Source of the DNA: REEB95 sp963810055
Lineage (GTDB): Bacteria > Pseudomonadota > Alphaproteobacteria > ATCC43930 > CGMCC-115725
DNA length: 64,000 nucleotides
Assembly (NCBI GenBank): GCA_963810055.1
Contig: CAWEME010000012.1
Span: 124,001-188,000 of the forward strand
Reading direction: 5' to 3'
Both the position numbers and the translations under genes were made by a program. The notes under the pieces are model-generated. The model saw nothing but the letters and a program-made list of their open reading frames with translations. It was not told the DNA's origin and did no database searches. Shown here piece by piece: positions 8,019-15,664 of the stretch. Position 1 is the stretch's first letter; each line of letters starts with the position of its first letter.

Positions 8019-8945
8019 GTGGCAAGAATCGTCGCCGGCATAGGTTGCTCCCACGTCCCCGCCATCGGCGCGGCGCTCGACAACGGCAAGACCGGGGAGC
8101 CCTATTGGCAGCGCGTATTCTCGGGCTTCGAGCGCTCCAAGAAATGGATGGCCGAAACCAAGCCGGACGTGGCGATCGTCGTCTATAACGACCACGCTTC
8201 GGCTTTCTCCACCGATTTGATCCCCACTTTCGCGCTCGGCTGCGCCACGGAATTCCCGCCGGCGGACGAGGGCTGGGGACCGCGGCCGGTGCCCGTCGCC
8301 CAGGGCCATCCCGAGCTTGCCGTTCACATCGCCCAATCGGTCATTCTCGACGAATTCGACCTCACCATCGTCAACAAGATGGAGATCGATCACGGGCTGA
8401 CGGTTCCGCTCAATCTGATGTGCGGCAAGCTCAATCCCGATCAGGAATGGCCGTTCAAGATCATTCCGCTGGCCGTCAACGTCGTGATGTATCCGCCGCC
8501 GACCGGGCACCGCTGTTACATGTTGGGCAAGGCCATCCGCAAGGCGGTGGAGTCCTATCCCGAAGACCTCAAGGTGGTGATTTTCGGCACCGGCGGGATG
8601 TCGCACCAGATCAGCGGCCCGCGCGCCGGCCTCATCAACAGCAAATTCGACAAGAACTTCCTCGACAACTTGACCAAGGATCCGGCCAAGCTCGTCAAGA
8701 TTCCGCATCTCGAATACGTGCGCGAAGCCGGCGCCGAGGCCATCGAGCTGGTCATGTGGCTGATCATGCGCGGCGCGCTCGCGGACAAGGCCGACGAGGT
8801 GTACCGCTTCTATACCGTGCCGGCCTCGAACACCGCGGTCGGACACATCATTCTGGAAAACCACAAGCGCGCGGCGGCCGGAAGCAAGACAAGAATCCGG
8901 CGCGCCGCCGCGCGCGCAACAGCTGCCGTCCGCAGGAGCCAATGA
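8019..8945 (+). CDS. ligB: Protocatechuate 4,5-dioxygenase beta subunit
   Basis: The 308-residue catalytic subunit carries the Fe(II) site. Its ligands are recognisable as His12 (GCSHVPAIG), His59 (VVYNDHAS) and a Glu near 240 (EAGAEAIEL). The active-site bases fall near His125 (MEIDHGL) and His196 (GGMSHQ). It opens protocatechuate, or a related catechol acid, to 4-carboxy-2-hydroxymuconate semialdehyde. The GTG start at 8019 has a purine-rich AGAGGAAG before it. The C-terminus carries an extra basic tail. Gallate as substrate cannot be excluded from sequence. Confidence 0.93.
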   Translation: MARIVAGIGCSHVPAIGAALDNGKTGEPYWQRVFSGFERSKKWMAETKPDVAIVVYNDHASAFSTDLIPTFALGCATEFPPADEGWGPRPVPVAQGHPELAVHIAQSVILDEFDLTIVNKMEIDHGLTVPLNLMCGKLNPDQEWPFKIIPLAVNVVMYPPPTGHRCYMLGKAIRKAVESYPEDLKVVIFGTGGMSHQISGPRAGLINSKFDKNFLDNLTKDPAKLVKIPHLEYVREAGAEAIELVMWLIMRGALADKADEVYRFYTVPASNTAVGHIILENHKRAAAGSKTRIRRAAARATAAVRRSQ

Positions 8946-9901
8946 TGAAGATCTGCGTCGCCGGCCAGGGCGCCTTCGGCCAAAAGCATCTCGATGCGTT
9001 GAAGCGGATTCCCGGCGTCGAAGTATCCTCGCTGGTCGGCGGCAATCAGGACGCGACCGCCGAAGTGGCCAAGAAATACGGGATTCCCCATCACACCGGC
9101 GATCTCGGCGAAGGCATCAAGCGCGCCGACGCGGTGATCCTGACGACGCCGACCAAGATGCACTTCCGCCAGGGCGAGCAGGTGATGCGCGCGGGCAAGC
9201 ACGTGCTGGTCGAAATTCCGGTGACCGACAGCGTCGCCGACGCCGAAAACCTGGCAAAAATCGCCCAGGAGACCGGCGTCGTCGCCATGGGCGGCCATGT
9301 CCGCCGCTTCAATCCGAGCCACCAATGGGTGCACAAGCGGATCGAGAAGGGCGAGCTCAAGATCCAGCAGATGGACGTGCAGACCTACTTCTTCCGCCGC
9401 AAGAACATCAACGCCGCGGGCAATGCGCGCAGCTGGACCGACCATCTCCTCTGGCACCATGCCGCGCACACGGTCGATCTGTTCCAGTACCAGGCGGGCG
9501 AGACCATTTCCGACTGTTACGCGGTGCAGGGGCCGATCCATCCCCAGCTCGGCATCGCCATGGACATGGGCATCGTCGCCAAGACGCCGTCGGGCGCGAT
9601 CCTGACCCTGTCGCTGTCGTTCAACAATGACGGGCCGCTCGGCTCGTTCTTCCGTTACATCTGCGACAACGGCACCTTCAAGGCGTTCTACGACGAGCTC
9701 AGCGACGGCAAGGACGCCAAGATCGACGTCTCCAAGGTGGACGTGTCGATGGACGGCATCGAGCTCGAGGACCGCGAATTCGTGGCATCCATAAGGGAAA
9801 AGCGCGAGCCCAATGCCAGCCTCGCCCAGCTGCTGCCCTGCATGCGAGTCTTGGGCAAGCTCGAAGGGATCATCGACCCGCAACGCCGCGCCCACGCCTG
9901 A
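8942..9901 (+). CDS. ligC: 4-carboxy-2-hydroxymuconate semialdehyde dehydrogenase
   Basis: A Gfo/Idh/MocA-family oxidoreductase of 319 residues. It has the N-terminal Rossmann motif GQGAFG, a TTPTKMH active-region segment, and a C-terminal domain with WTDHLLWHHAAHTVDLFQY. It oxidises the cyclic hemiacetal product of LigAB to 2-pyrone-4,6-dicarboxylate with NADP. The start ATG 8942 overlaps the ligB stop (ATGA), which fixes ligA-ligB-ligC as an operon. The following hydrolase LigI, which opens the pyrone, is not encoded in the window. Confidence 0.92.
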   Translation: MMKICVAGQGAFGQKHLDALKRIPGVEVSSLVGGNQDATAEVAKKYGIPHHTGDLGEGIKRADAVILTTPTKMHFRQGEQVMRAGKHVLVEIPVTDSVADAENLAKIAQETGVVAMGGHVRRFNPSHQWVHKRIEKGELKIQQMDVQTYFFRRKNINAAGNARSWTDHLLWHHAAHTVDLFQYQAGETISDCYAVQGPIHPQLGIAMDMGIVAKTPSGAILTLSLSFNNDGPLGSFFRYICDNGTFKAFYDELSDGKDAKIDVSKVDVSMDGIELEDREFVASIREKREPNASLAQLLPCMRVLGKLEGIIDPQRRAHA

Positions 9902-9937
9902 CCGGCGCCGCTTCAGGCAATCAAGCGGTCCGGCTTC

Positions 9938-11047
9938 TCACTGCCAAGGCATAAGGGAGGCGTGGATCACGTCCTTCACGCCCTGGCCGCCGACCGAGCG
10001 GATGGCCAGGTCGACGTCCTTCAGCCCGAAGCTGTGGGTGGTCACGATTTCCAGCGGGAAGCGGTGCGAGGCCAGCTGTTGCAGGGCGAGCTCGCACGCC
10101 CGGTAGCTGTGGCCGCGCGCGCTCTTGATGGTGATGTACTTCACCGTGACTTGCTCGAGCGGGAAATTGGGGAATTCCTTCATCTCGCCCTGGACCACGA
10201 TGGTCCCGGCCTTGCGCTTGAGCGCCTTGACGCCGAGCAGGATCGGCGCGGTCCCGGCGCCCGAAGTGCAGTCGAGCGCAACGTCCACGCCCCTGCCGCC
10301 GGTGATTTCCAGGATGCGCGCGAGCGGGTCTTCCTTCTGGACGTCGATGACGTAATCGGCGCCGAGTTTCCTGGCGGCTTCCATCCGCGCGGCGTCCTGG
10401 GAGGTGCCGGTGACGATGATGAGCGAGGCGCCCGCCTGCCTGCAGATCACGGTCTGGGACAGACCCTGCTGGCCCGGGCCCTGGATCAGCACGGCCGAGT
10501 TGTAGCCGACGCCGCCTTCGAACAGCGACCACTCGACGCCGTTCGCCATCGGCGTCACCAGGCCCGCCAGTTCCGGCGTAACCCCCTTCGGCACGCGGTG
10601 CACCACCGCGTTCCAGGGCAGGTAGACGTATTGGGCGAAGCCGCCCCACAGATGCGGCGCCTTTTCGGCCGGGGTATAGCCGTAGCGGATGGCGTCCGGG
10701 TTGTTGCGCCAGTCGGTGTTTTCGCAGTGGCGGTACTCGCCGCGATGGCACCATTCGCACTTGCCGCACATGACGTAGTGCTCGACGAAGACCAGATCGC
10801 CTTCCTTGAAGCCCTTGCGCCGGGTGAACTCGCTTCCGGCCTTGGCGATGGTGCCGATGTTCTCGTGGCCCATGATGACGGGGGCGTCGAAGGGCGGATG
10901 CCGGTAGAGCTTGACGTCGGTGCCGCAGATGCCGGCCACCTCCATTTTCATCAGGGCGGCGTCGGCGGGGATGTCCGGCATCGGGAATTCGCGGAGCTCG
11001 GTCGTGCCCGGGCCCACCCTCACGGCCGCAAGGACTTTTTCCGCCAC
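9938..11047 (-). CDS. Zinc-dependent alcohol dehydrogenase (MDR)
   Basis: A medium-chain dehydrogenase/reductase of 369 residues from the GTG at 11047, which is preferred because AAGGAGG lies 8 bases before it; a TTG six codons earlier overlaps that ribosome site. Catalytic zinc ligands are Cys41 (GICGTD) and His61-Glu62 (GHEN). The structural zinc loop is C-x2-C-x2-C-x7-C (94-108). The nucleotide motif is seen as QGPGQQGL. The substrate is unknown. Its position beside ligABC suggests oxidation of an aromatic alcohol or a side-chain alcohol feeding the pathway. It is divergent from the GlcG/HbpS gene. Confidence 0.87.
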   Translation of the reverse strand: MAEKVLAAVRVGPGTTELREFPMPDIPADAALMKMEVAGICGTDVKLYRHPPFDAPVIMGHENIGTIAKAGSEFTRRKGFKEGDLVFVEHYVMCGKCEWCHRGEYRHCENTDWRNNPDAIRYGYTPAEKAPHLWGGFAQYVYLPWNAVVHRVPKGVTPELAGLVTPMANGVEWSLFEGGVGYNSAVLIQGPGQQGLSQTVICRQAGASLIIVTGTSQDAARMEAARKLGADYVIDVQKEDPLARILEITGGRGVDVALDCTSGAGTAPILLGVKALKRKAGTIVVQGEMKEFPNFPLEQVTVKYITIKSARGHSYRACELALQQLASHRFPLEIVTTHSFGLKDVDLAIRSVGGQGVKDVIHASLMPWQ

Positions 11048-11230
11048 TGAAAAAGCCTCCTTCAATGATCGTCGAACGCGGGATTCTCGTCGAAGCGCGA
11101 TGGATCGTGTATGGCGTCCGCCTGCGTGTCAACGAGCATGTCGCCGCCGGCGGCCCGGATGCCACGAGGCTGGACGCGCCGTTTGCGATTGTCCTACAAC
11201 GGGCGCCTTGGCTCGGGAAGGACGGTCGAC

Positions 11231-11650
11231 ATGGCGGATTTCATTCCCACCCACCGGCTGACGGAAGCGGCCAGCCTCAAGATGATCGCCGCCGGCGTGG
11301 CCATGGCGAACGAGCTCGGCTGCAAGGTCAGTATCGCGGTGGTGGACCAGAGCTGCCGGCTGATCGCCTTCCTGATGATGGACGGCGCGCGGCATTTCTC
11401 GATCATCACCACGCAACGGAAGGCGATCACCGCCGCCTCGCAGCGCCAGCCGACCGGCTACGCGCCCGAGGAAAACGCCCTCAGCATGGCGGTCCGCATG
11501 GGCGACTTCACCAACGTGCCGGGCGGCTTCCCGATTTCGGTTGGCGGCCAGGTCGTCGGCGCGGTCGCCGCCGGCGGCGCCAAGATCGAGGAGGACGTCG
11601 CCGTGGCCAAGGCGGCGCTGGCGGCGCTGGACGCTTCCAAGCCGCGGTAA
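11231..11650 (+). CDS. GlcG/HbpS (DUF336) family protein
   Basis: The 139-residue protein begins MADFIPTHRLTEAASLKMIA. It has typical family blocks: CKVSIAVVDQSCRLIAF, AITAASQRQPTGYAPEE and the glycine-rich GGFPISVGGQVVGAVAAGG. GlcG/HbpS proteins are small octameric proteins, some heme-binding, often encoded in catabolic clusters without a settled reaction. The start ATG 11231 follows a GGAAGGACGG stretch. It shares the divergent control region (11048-11230) with the zinc dehydrogenase. Confidence 0.85.
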   Translation: MADFIPTHRLTEAASLKMIAAGVAMANELGCKVSIAVVDQSCRLIAFLMMDGARHFSIITTQRKAITAASQRQPTGYAPEENALSMAVRMGDFTNVPGGFPISVGGQVVGAVAAGGAKIEEDVAVAKAALAALDASKPR

Positions 11651-11664
11651 ATCCTTCCGGCGTT

Positions 11665-11748
11665 GTCATTGCGAGGCCGCGCTCGCGCGGCCGAAGCAAT
11701 CCAGCCTTGCTCTGGATCGCTTCGCCGCTGCGCGGCTCGCGACGACGG
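11665..11748. repeat. REP-like palindromic repeat, copy R1
   Basis: Starts GTCATTGCGAGG and ends GCTCGCGACGACGGC. It contains two hairpins: GGCCGCG/CGCGGCC, and CCAG..CTGG with flanking GAAGCAAT and ATCGCTTC. Related copies lie at 16795, 16888, 17249 and 19702, always between genes. Confidence 0.85.
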
Positions 11749-11754
11749 CTACAC

Positions 11755-12606
11755 TCAGCCCGCCCGGCCGAGGAATTTCAGCAGCTGCGGCGCGGCGCTT
11801 GCTTCGGTCTGGTCCTCGACCGGCACGTCCCAGTACTCCGATTTGGGCAGACATTCTTCGAGATAGCGCGCCGCCGAGGTTGCGTGGGATTCGTCGTGGC
11901 CGGGAACGATGAAGGCCGGGATTTCGAGGCGCAGCAAATCCTCGGGCTCGGCGCCGGGCGCGGTGTCGCGGTCGAACAGCGCGCGGCCCATGTCGCCGAC
12001 GATGGTCTTGTACAAATCGGGTTTCAGCTTGGCATAGGACGCGGCGAAGGCGGGGTCGCGCCTTATGACCGAGGCCCAGGGTCCGCCGCGCGGATCGGCG
12101 CCGAAGGGCTTGCCTTCCTTGGCGGCCAGAGATGCCGCCCCCGCCAGGCCGCGCTGATCGACATAGGCGAGATGGTCGGCGAAACGCTGGCGGCTCTTGA
12201 TGCGGTATTTGGCGCCGCCCACCGGCCAATAGAGCACCAAGCTTTGCGCCGCGCGCGGATAGGCCACGGCGAATGCGACCGCCGCGCAGCACCCCATGCA
12301 GCCGCCCAGCAAATGCGCGCGCTCGATCTTGAGATGGTCGAGCAGCCCCTTGCCTTGCGCCGCGTAATGCGCCCAGGTCACGCGCTCGACCCGGCCGCCC
12401 GACTGGCCGCATTCGCGCCGGTCGAAGACGATGCAGGTGTAGCGCCGGGACAGGTGATCGAGCAGCTTGATGCGGGCATAGACCCCCTGCGTCGTCCATT
12501 TCTCCAGGGTGGCGTCGAAGCCCGCGGGCGAATACATCAGCACGGGCGGACCCGAGCCGATCAGCTCGTAACGCGTCGTTATCCCGTCGATGACCGTGCT
12601 CGGCAT
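11755..12606 (-). CDS. Alpha/beta hydrolase with cysteine at the nucleophile position
   Basis: The 283-residue protein is an enol-lactonase or haloalkane-hydrolase-like alpha/beta hydrolase: oxyanion region MYSPAGFD, then FDRRECGQSGG, then the nucleophile elbow G-G-C103-M-G. The usual Ser is replaced by Cys, as in dienelactone hydrolase. A late PGHDESHA segment supplies the catalytic His. It starts at ATG 12606, 5 bases after the stop of the PanB-like gene, so the two form an operon. The setting suggests hydrolysis of a lactone or ester intermediate of aromatic catabolism, but no substrate is shown. Confidence 0.75.
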   Translation of the reverse strand: MPSTVIDGITTRYELIGSGPPVLMYSPAGFDATLEKWTTQGVYARIKLLDHLSRRYTCIVFDRRECGQSGGRVERVTWAHYAAQGKGLLDHLKIERAHLLGGCMGCCAAVAFAVAYPRAAQSLVLYWPVGGAKYRIKSRQRFADHLAYVDQRGLAGAASLAAKEGKPFGADPRGGPWASVIRRDPAFAASYAKLKPDLYKTIVGDMGRALFDRDTAPGAEPEDLLRLEIPAFIVPGHDESHATSAARYLEECLPKSEYWDVPVEDQTEASAAPQLLKFLGRAG

Positions 12607-12611
12607 GGCGG

Positions 12612-13442
12612 TCAGGGCGCGGGCTTGGCCGGAGCCGCGCCCTTGATCTGGCGCGCGGCGCGCACGTCGCCGGCATAGGCGGTGATGGCGTCGAGCGCGA
12701 TCCGGGCGACATTGGCGTAGGTCTCGGCCTGGCTGTCGAGCGCGCTGGCGGCGTAACCGATGGCGGCGTGCGCCATCCGAATCCGTCCGTCGAGCCACGG
12801 ACCGCCGCCGAAACCGCCCAAGACGGGGATCGAAACCGCCTGCACCGCCGCCGCGCCGGCGACCGGCCCGGAATTGGTGAAGTCGAGCAGGGACGCCCCC
12901 GCCGCTTCCAGGCGCTTGGCCTCATCCACCAGCTTCGCCGTCATATCCTTCGTCGCCTGCGCGCCGGGTTGCGACAGCGCGGCGTAACTCATGCCGTAGC
13001 GCGGGGCGGTGTGGGGGGTGATGCCGAACTGCGCGAAAACCGGTATGCCGGCGCGGACGACTGCGCATACCGTTTCGGGAAAATCGGCCGCGGCGTCGAG
13101 CTTGACCATGTCCGCGCCCGCCTCCTTGAGGCGGGCGGATGCCCGCAACGCGGCCTCGGCGCCCTGTTGGAGCGGGCCGAAGGGAACGTCGCAACTGACC
13201 AGCGCGCGCTTCACCCCGTTGCGGACCGCCTTGCAGACCACGACCATCTCGTCCATCGAAACCTCGAAGGGATCGGACCGGCCCCACAGATTGACGCCCA
13301 CCGAATCCCCCACCGAGACGATCTCGACCCCGGCGCGATCCGCGATCTGCGCCATCTGGTAGTCCCAGGCGACCAATCCGACGATCTTGCGCCGGTCGCG
13401 TTTCATCTGCTGCAACGCCGGGATGGTGATAAGGGACGCCAT
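12612..13442 (-). CDS. PanB-family (ketopantoate hydroxymethyltransferase-like) paralogue
   Basis: The 276-residue protein has a PanB/PEP-mutase-type TIM barrel: metal-site region VSVGDSVGVN (Asp of PanB Asp45 position), SCDVPFGP (Asp84 position) and VKLDAA, where PanB has Lys-Leu-Glu. The segment that holds PanB's catalytic Glu181 reads SLLDFTNSGP here, so that residue seems absent. Operon and neighbourhood (aromatic cluster) argue against a pantothenate role. An aldolase or lyase activity on a keto-acid is possible but unproven. The start ATG 13442 follows GGAGAGGC and lies inside a strong hairpin. Confidence 0.75.
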   Translation of the reverse strand: MASLITIPALQQMKRDRRKIVGLVAWDYQMAQIADRAGVEIVSVGDSVGVNLWGRSDPFEVSMDEMVVVCKAVRNGVKRALVSCDVPFGPLQQGAEAALRASARLKEAGADMVKLDAAADFPETVCAVVRAGIPVFAQFGITPHTAPRYGMSYAALSQPGAQATKDMTAKLVDEAKRLEAAGASLLDFTNSGPVAGAAAVQAVSIPVLGGFGGGPWLDGRIRMAHAAIGYAASALDSQAETYANVARIALDAITAYAGDVRAARQIKGAAPAKPAP

Positions 13443-13472
13443 GCCTCTCCTTTTCGTTCGGGAGAGGCATGG
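13439..13472 (-). promoter_or_regulatory. Hairpin sequestering ribosome site and start codon of the PanB-like gene
   Basis: On the minus-strand RNA a perfect 12-bp inverted repeat, CCAUGCCUCUCC with GGAGAGGCAUGG, encloses a 10-base loop. The 3-prime arm holds both the GGAGAGG ribosome site and the AUG of the PanB-like gene. Folding would block initiation. This is a candidate translational switch such as an RNA thermometer or protein-binding operator. Confidence 0.6.
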
Positions 13473-13670
13473 TATAGCAACCGGCCCGGCCATCAAATAT
13501 GCCGGCCGCGCCAGGGTTTCGCGGGCCAGGCCGAGCCCGGCCAGCCGCTTCCCCGCCTTGGCCGCATTTTCACGCAAAACCGGTTCCCGCCGCCGCCGTT
13601 GGCGCGCTAAATTCATCTCCTCCGCGCGCCCGTTCCGTTCTCTCCGCCCAACCAAAAAGGCCGTTTTCCC

Positions 13671-14711
13671 ATGATCATCGACATCCACGGTCATTACACG
13701 ACCGAGCCGCAAGCGCTCCAGCTGTTCCGCGACAAGCAGCTCGCCGGGCTGGCCGATCCCGCCCGCAAGCCCGCCTCGACCGATCTCGGCATCAGCGACG
13801 AGATGCTGGTCAAAAGCGTCGAGCCGCAGCTCAGATTCCAGAAGGAGCGCGGCAGCGATCTCACCATCTTCTCGCCGCGGGCCAGCGGCATGGCGCATCA
13901 CGTCGGCACCGAGGCGATCGGCCTGCAATGGGCGACGATCTCGAACGACCTCATCCACCGCATCTGTACCCTGCTGCCCGACAATTTCGCCGCCGTCGGC
14001 CAGCTGCCGCAGTTTCCCGGCGTGCCGCCCAAGAACTGCATCCCCGAGCTCGAACGCATCGTAACCAAGCTGGGTTTCGTCGGCGTCAACCTCAATCCCG
14101 ACCCCTCGGGCGGCTGGTGGAAAGACCCGCCGCTCACCGACAAATACTGGTACCCGATCTACGAGAAGCTGTGCGAACTCGAGGCGCCGGCGATGATCCA
14201 CGTCTCCTCGTCCTGCAATCCGAATTTCCACGCCACCGGCGCGCATTACATCAACGGCGACACCACCGCCTTCATGCAGCTGCTCCAGGGCAACCTGTTC
14301 AAGGATTTCCCCACGCTCAAATTCGTCATCCCGCATGGCGGCGGCGCGGTGCCGTTCCATTGGGGCCGTTACCGCGGCTTGGCCCAGGACATGAAAAAGC
14401 CGTTGCTCGCCGACCATGTGATGAAGAACGTCTTCTTCGACACCTGCGTCTATCACCTGCCCGGCATCGAACTGCTGACCAAGGTGATAGCGGCCGACAA
14501 CATCCTGTTCGCCTCGGAAATGGTCGGCGCGGTGAAAGGCATCGATCCGCAGACCGGCCACTATTTCGACGACACCAAGCGCTATCTCGACCAGCTCAAG
14601 GATTTGAGTGCGGAGAGCCGGCACAAGATTTTCGAGGGCAATGCGCGCCGCGTCTATCCGCGCCTCGACGCGCTCTTGAAGAAGCGCGGCCACCAGGCCA
14701 AGAAGGCCTGA
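13671..14711 (+). CDS. ligJ: 4-oxalomesaconate hydratase (amidohydrolase family)
   Basis: The 346-residue amidohydrolase closely follows LigJ as I know it. The N-terminal metal motif is IDIHGHY, followed by ERGSDLTIFSPRASGMAHHV, NPDPSGGWW, MIHVSSSCNPNFHATGAHY, IPHGGGAVPFHWGR, and SEMVGAVKGIDP near the end. LigJ hydrates 4-oxalomesaconate to 4-carboxy-4-hydroxy-2-oxoadipate, the step before aldol cleavage. It is transcribed opposite to the PanB-like operon and shares a 228-base intergenic region with it. With ligABC it covers most of the 4,5-cleavage route; ligI and ligK are not present here. Confidence 0.93.
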   Translation: MIIDIHGHYTTEPQALQLFRDKQLAGLADPARKPASTDLGISDEMLVKSVEPQLRFQKERGSDLTIFSPRASGMAHHVGTEAIGLQWATISNDLIHRICTLLPDNFAAVGQLPQFPGVPPKNCIPELERIVTKLGFVGVNLNPDPSGGWWKDPPLTDKYWYPIYEKLCELEAPAMIHVSSSCNPNFHATGAHYINGDTTAFMQLLQGNLFKDFPTLKFVIPHGGGAVPFHWGRYRGLAQDMKKPLLADHVMKNVFFDTCVYHLPGIELLTKVIAADNILFASEMVGAVKGIDPQTGHYFDDTKRYLDQLKDLSAESRHKIFEGNARRVYPRLDALLKKRGHQAKKA

Positions 14712-14714
14712 GCC

Positions 14715-15497
14715 TTATTGGAGAAAACCGGCGAGCGCCGCGTTGAACGCCGCCGGCTGCTCCACCGCCGAGATGTGGCCGGTGTTCTTTATTTCCACCA
14801 GCCGCGAACCCTTGACGGTTTGCGCCAGAGCCCGGCCGGTTTCCAGCGGCACCGACTTGTCGCCTTCGCCCAGCACCACCAGCGTGGGATTGGATATCCG
14901 GGCGGCGTCGGATGAGAGATCGGCGCCGCTGATGGCGAGCGAGCAGCCGATATAGCCCGCGGCGGGACAACGCAACAACATGTTGCGGTATCCGGCGATG
15001 ATTTCGGGATGGGATTTGTGGAAATCCGGGGTGAACCAGCGCTGCACCACCGATTCGACGATGGCCTCCATGCCGCCTTGGCGCACGGTTGCGACACGGT
15101 CCGCCCAGATCTGGGGCGTGGCGATGCTCATGGCGGTGTGGCACAGGGCGAGCGACAGGAACCTTGGTCCCGCCTTGGCGCCCAGTTTCTGTCCGATCAT
15201 GCCGCCGATGGACAGGCCGCAGAAATGCACGCGGCCGAGCTTGAGCGCATCGAGCAGCGCCAGCGCGTCGGAGGATAGCATATCGAAGCTGTAGCTTTCT
15301 TCCGGAGGCAGATCGGTCAAGCCGTGGCCGCGCAAGTCGTAACGCAGCACGCGGAATTTGGGCAGCAGCGCCGGCAGCTGCGCGTCCCACATGTGAAGAT
15401 CGGTGCCGAGCGAATTGCACAGCATCACCACCGGCGCGCGGGGATCGCCCTCGAGCTGATAATGGACGGATAGTGCGCCGGCGCGAATGAAAGGCAT
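14715..15497 (-). CDS. pcaD: 3-oxoadipate enol-lactonase-like hydrolase
   Basis: The 260-residue alpha/beta hydrolase has LCNSLGTDLHMWD, RYDLRGHGLTD, the nucleophile elbow GLSIGG with Ser96, a late GEGD acid and NTGHIS with the catalytic His. This is the PcaD pattern. PcaD hydrolyses 3-oxoadipate enol-lactone in the protocatechuate 3,4-cleavage route. Its presence beside 4,5-cleavage genes could mean recruitment to another lactone, so the exact substrate is less sure than the family. AAGGAGGAG precedes ATG 15497. The stop lies 3 bases from the ligJ stop (convergent). Confidence 0.82.
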   Translation of the reverse strand: MPFIRAGALSVHYQLEGDPRAPVVMLCNSLGTDLHMWDAQLPALLPKFRVLRYDLRGHGLTDLPPEESYSFDMLSSDALALLDALKLGRVHFCGLSIGGMIGQKLGAKAGPRFLSLALCHTAMSIATPQIWADRVATVRQGGMEAIVESVVQRWFTPDFHKSHPEIIAGYRNMLLRCPAAGYIGCSLAISGADLSSDAARISNPTLVVLGEGDKSVPLETGRALAQTVKGSRLVEIKNTGHISAVEQPAAFNAALAGFLQ

Positions 15498-15664
15498 TGT
15501 CTTCTCTCCTCCTTGACCGCTTGCCATGGGCCGCGGCCCACGGTTGCCTGGCCCTCGGCCTGTCAAGAACTTGACGGCGCAATGCCCGGCGACGAAACTC
15601 CGGCCCGCCGTTCTAACAGCCGGCACCAAGAAACCAAAGACCAAAGGAATAGGGAGAATCGAAC

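Noticed and set aside
7368..8942. 524-residue minus-strand frame over ligAB
   Set aside because: It is antisense to two well supported genes; long opposite-strand frames are expected at this GC content.
13443..13670. Possible small gene on the minus strand upstream of the PanB-like gene
   Set aside because: The open frame has Arg/Leu-rich composition with no ribosome site and no recognised homology.
12612..14693. 693-residue open frame on the minus strand
   Set aside because: Only residues from 13442 downward are the PanB-like protein; the rest is antisense to ligJ and has typical GC-rich shadow composition.
15498..15664. Possible methionine or cobalamin riboswitch before the MetE-like gene
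   Set aside because: No conserved SAM or B12 riboswitch core was recognisable; only a weak hairpin is seen.
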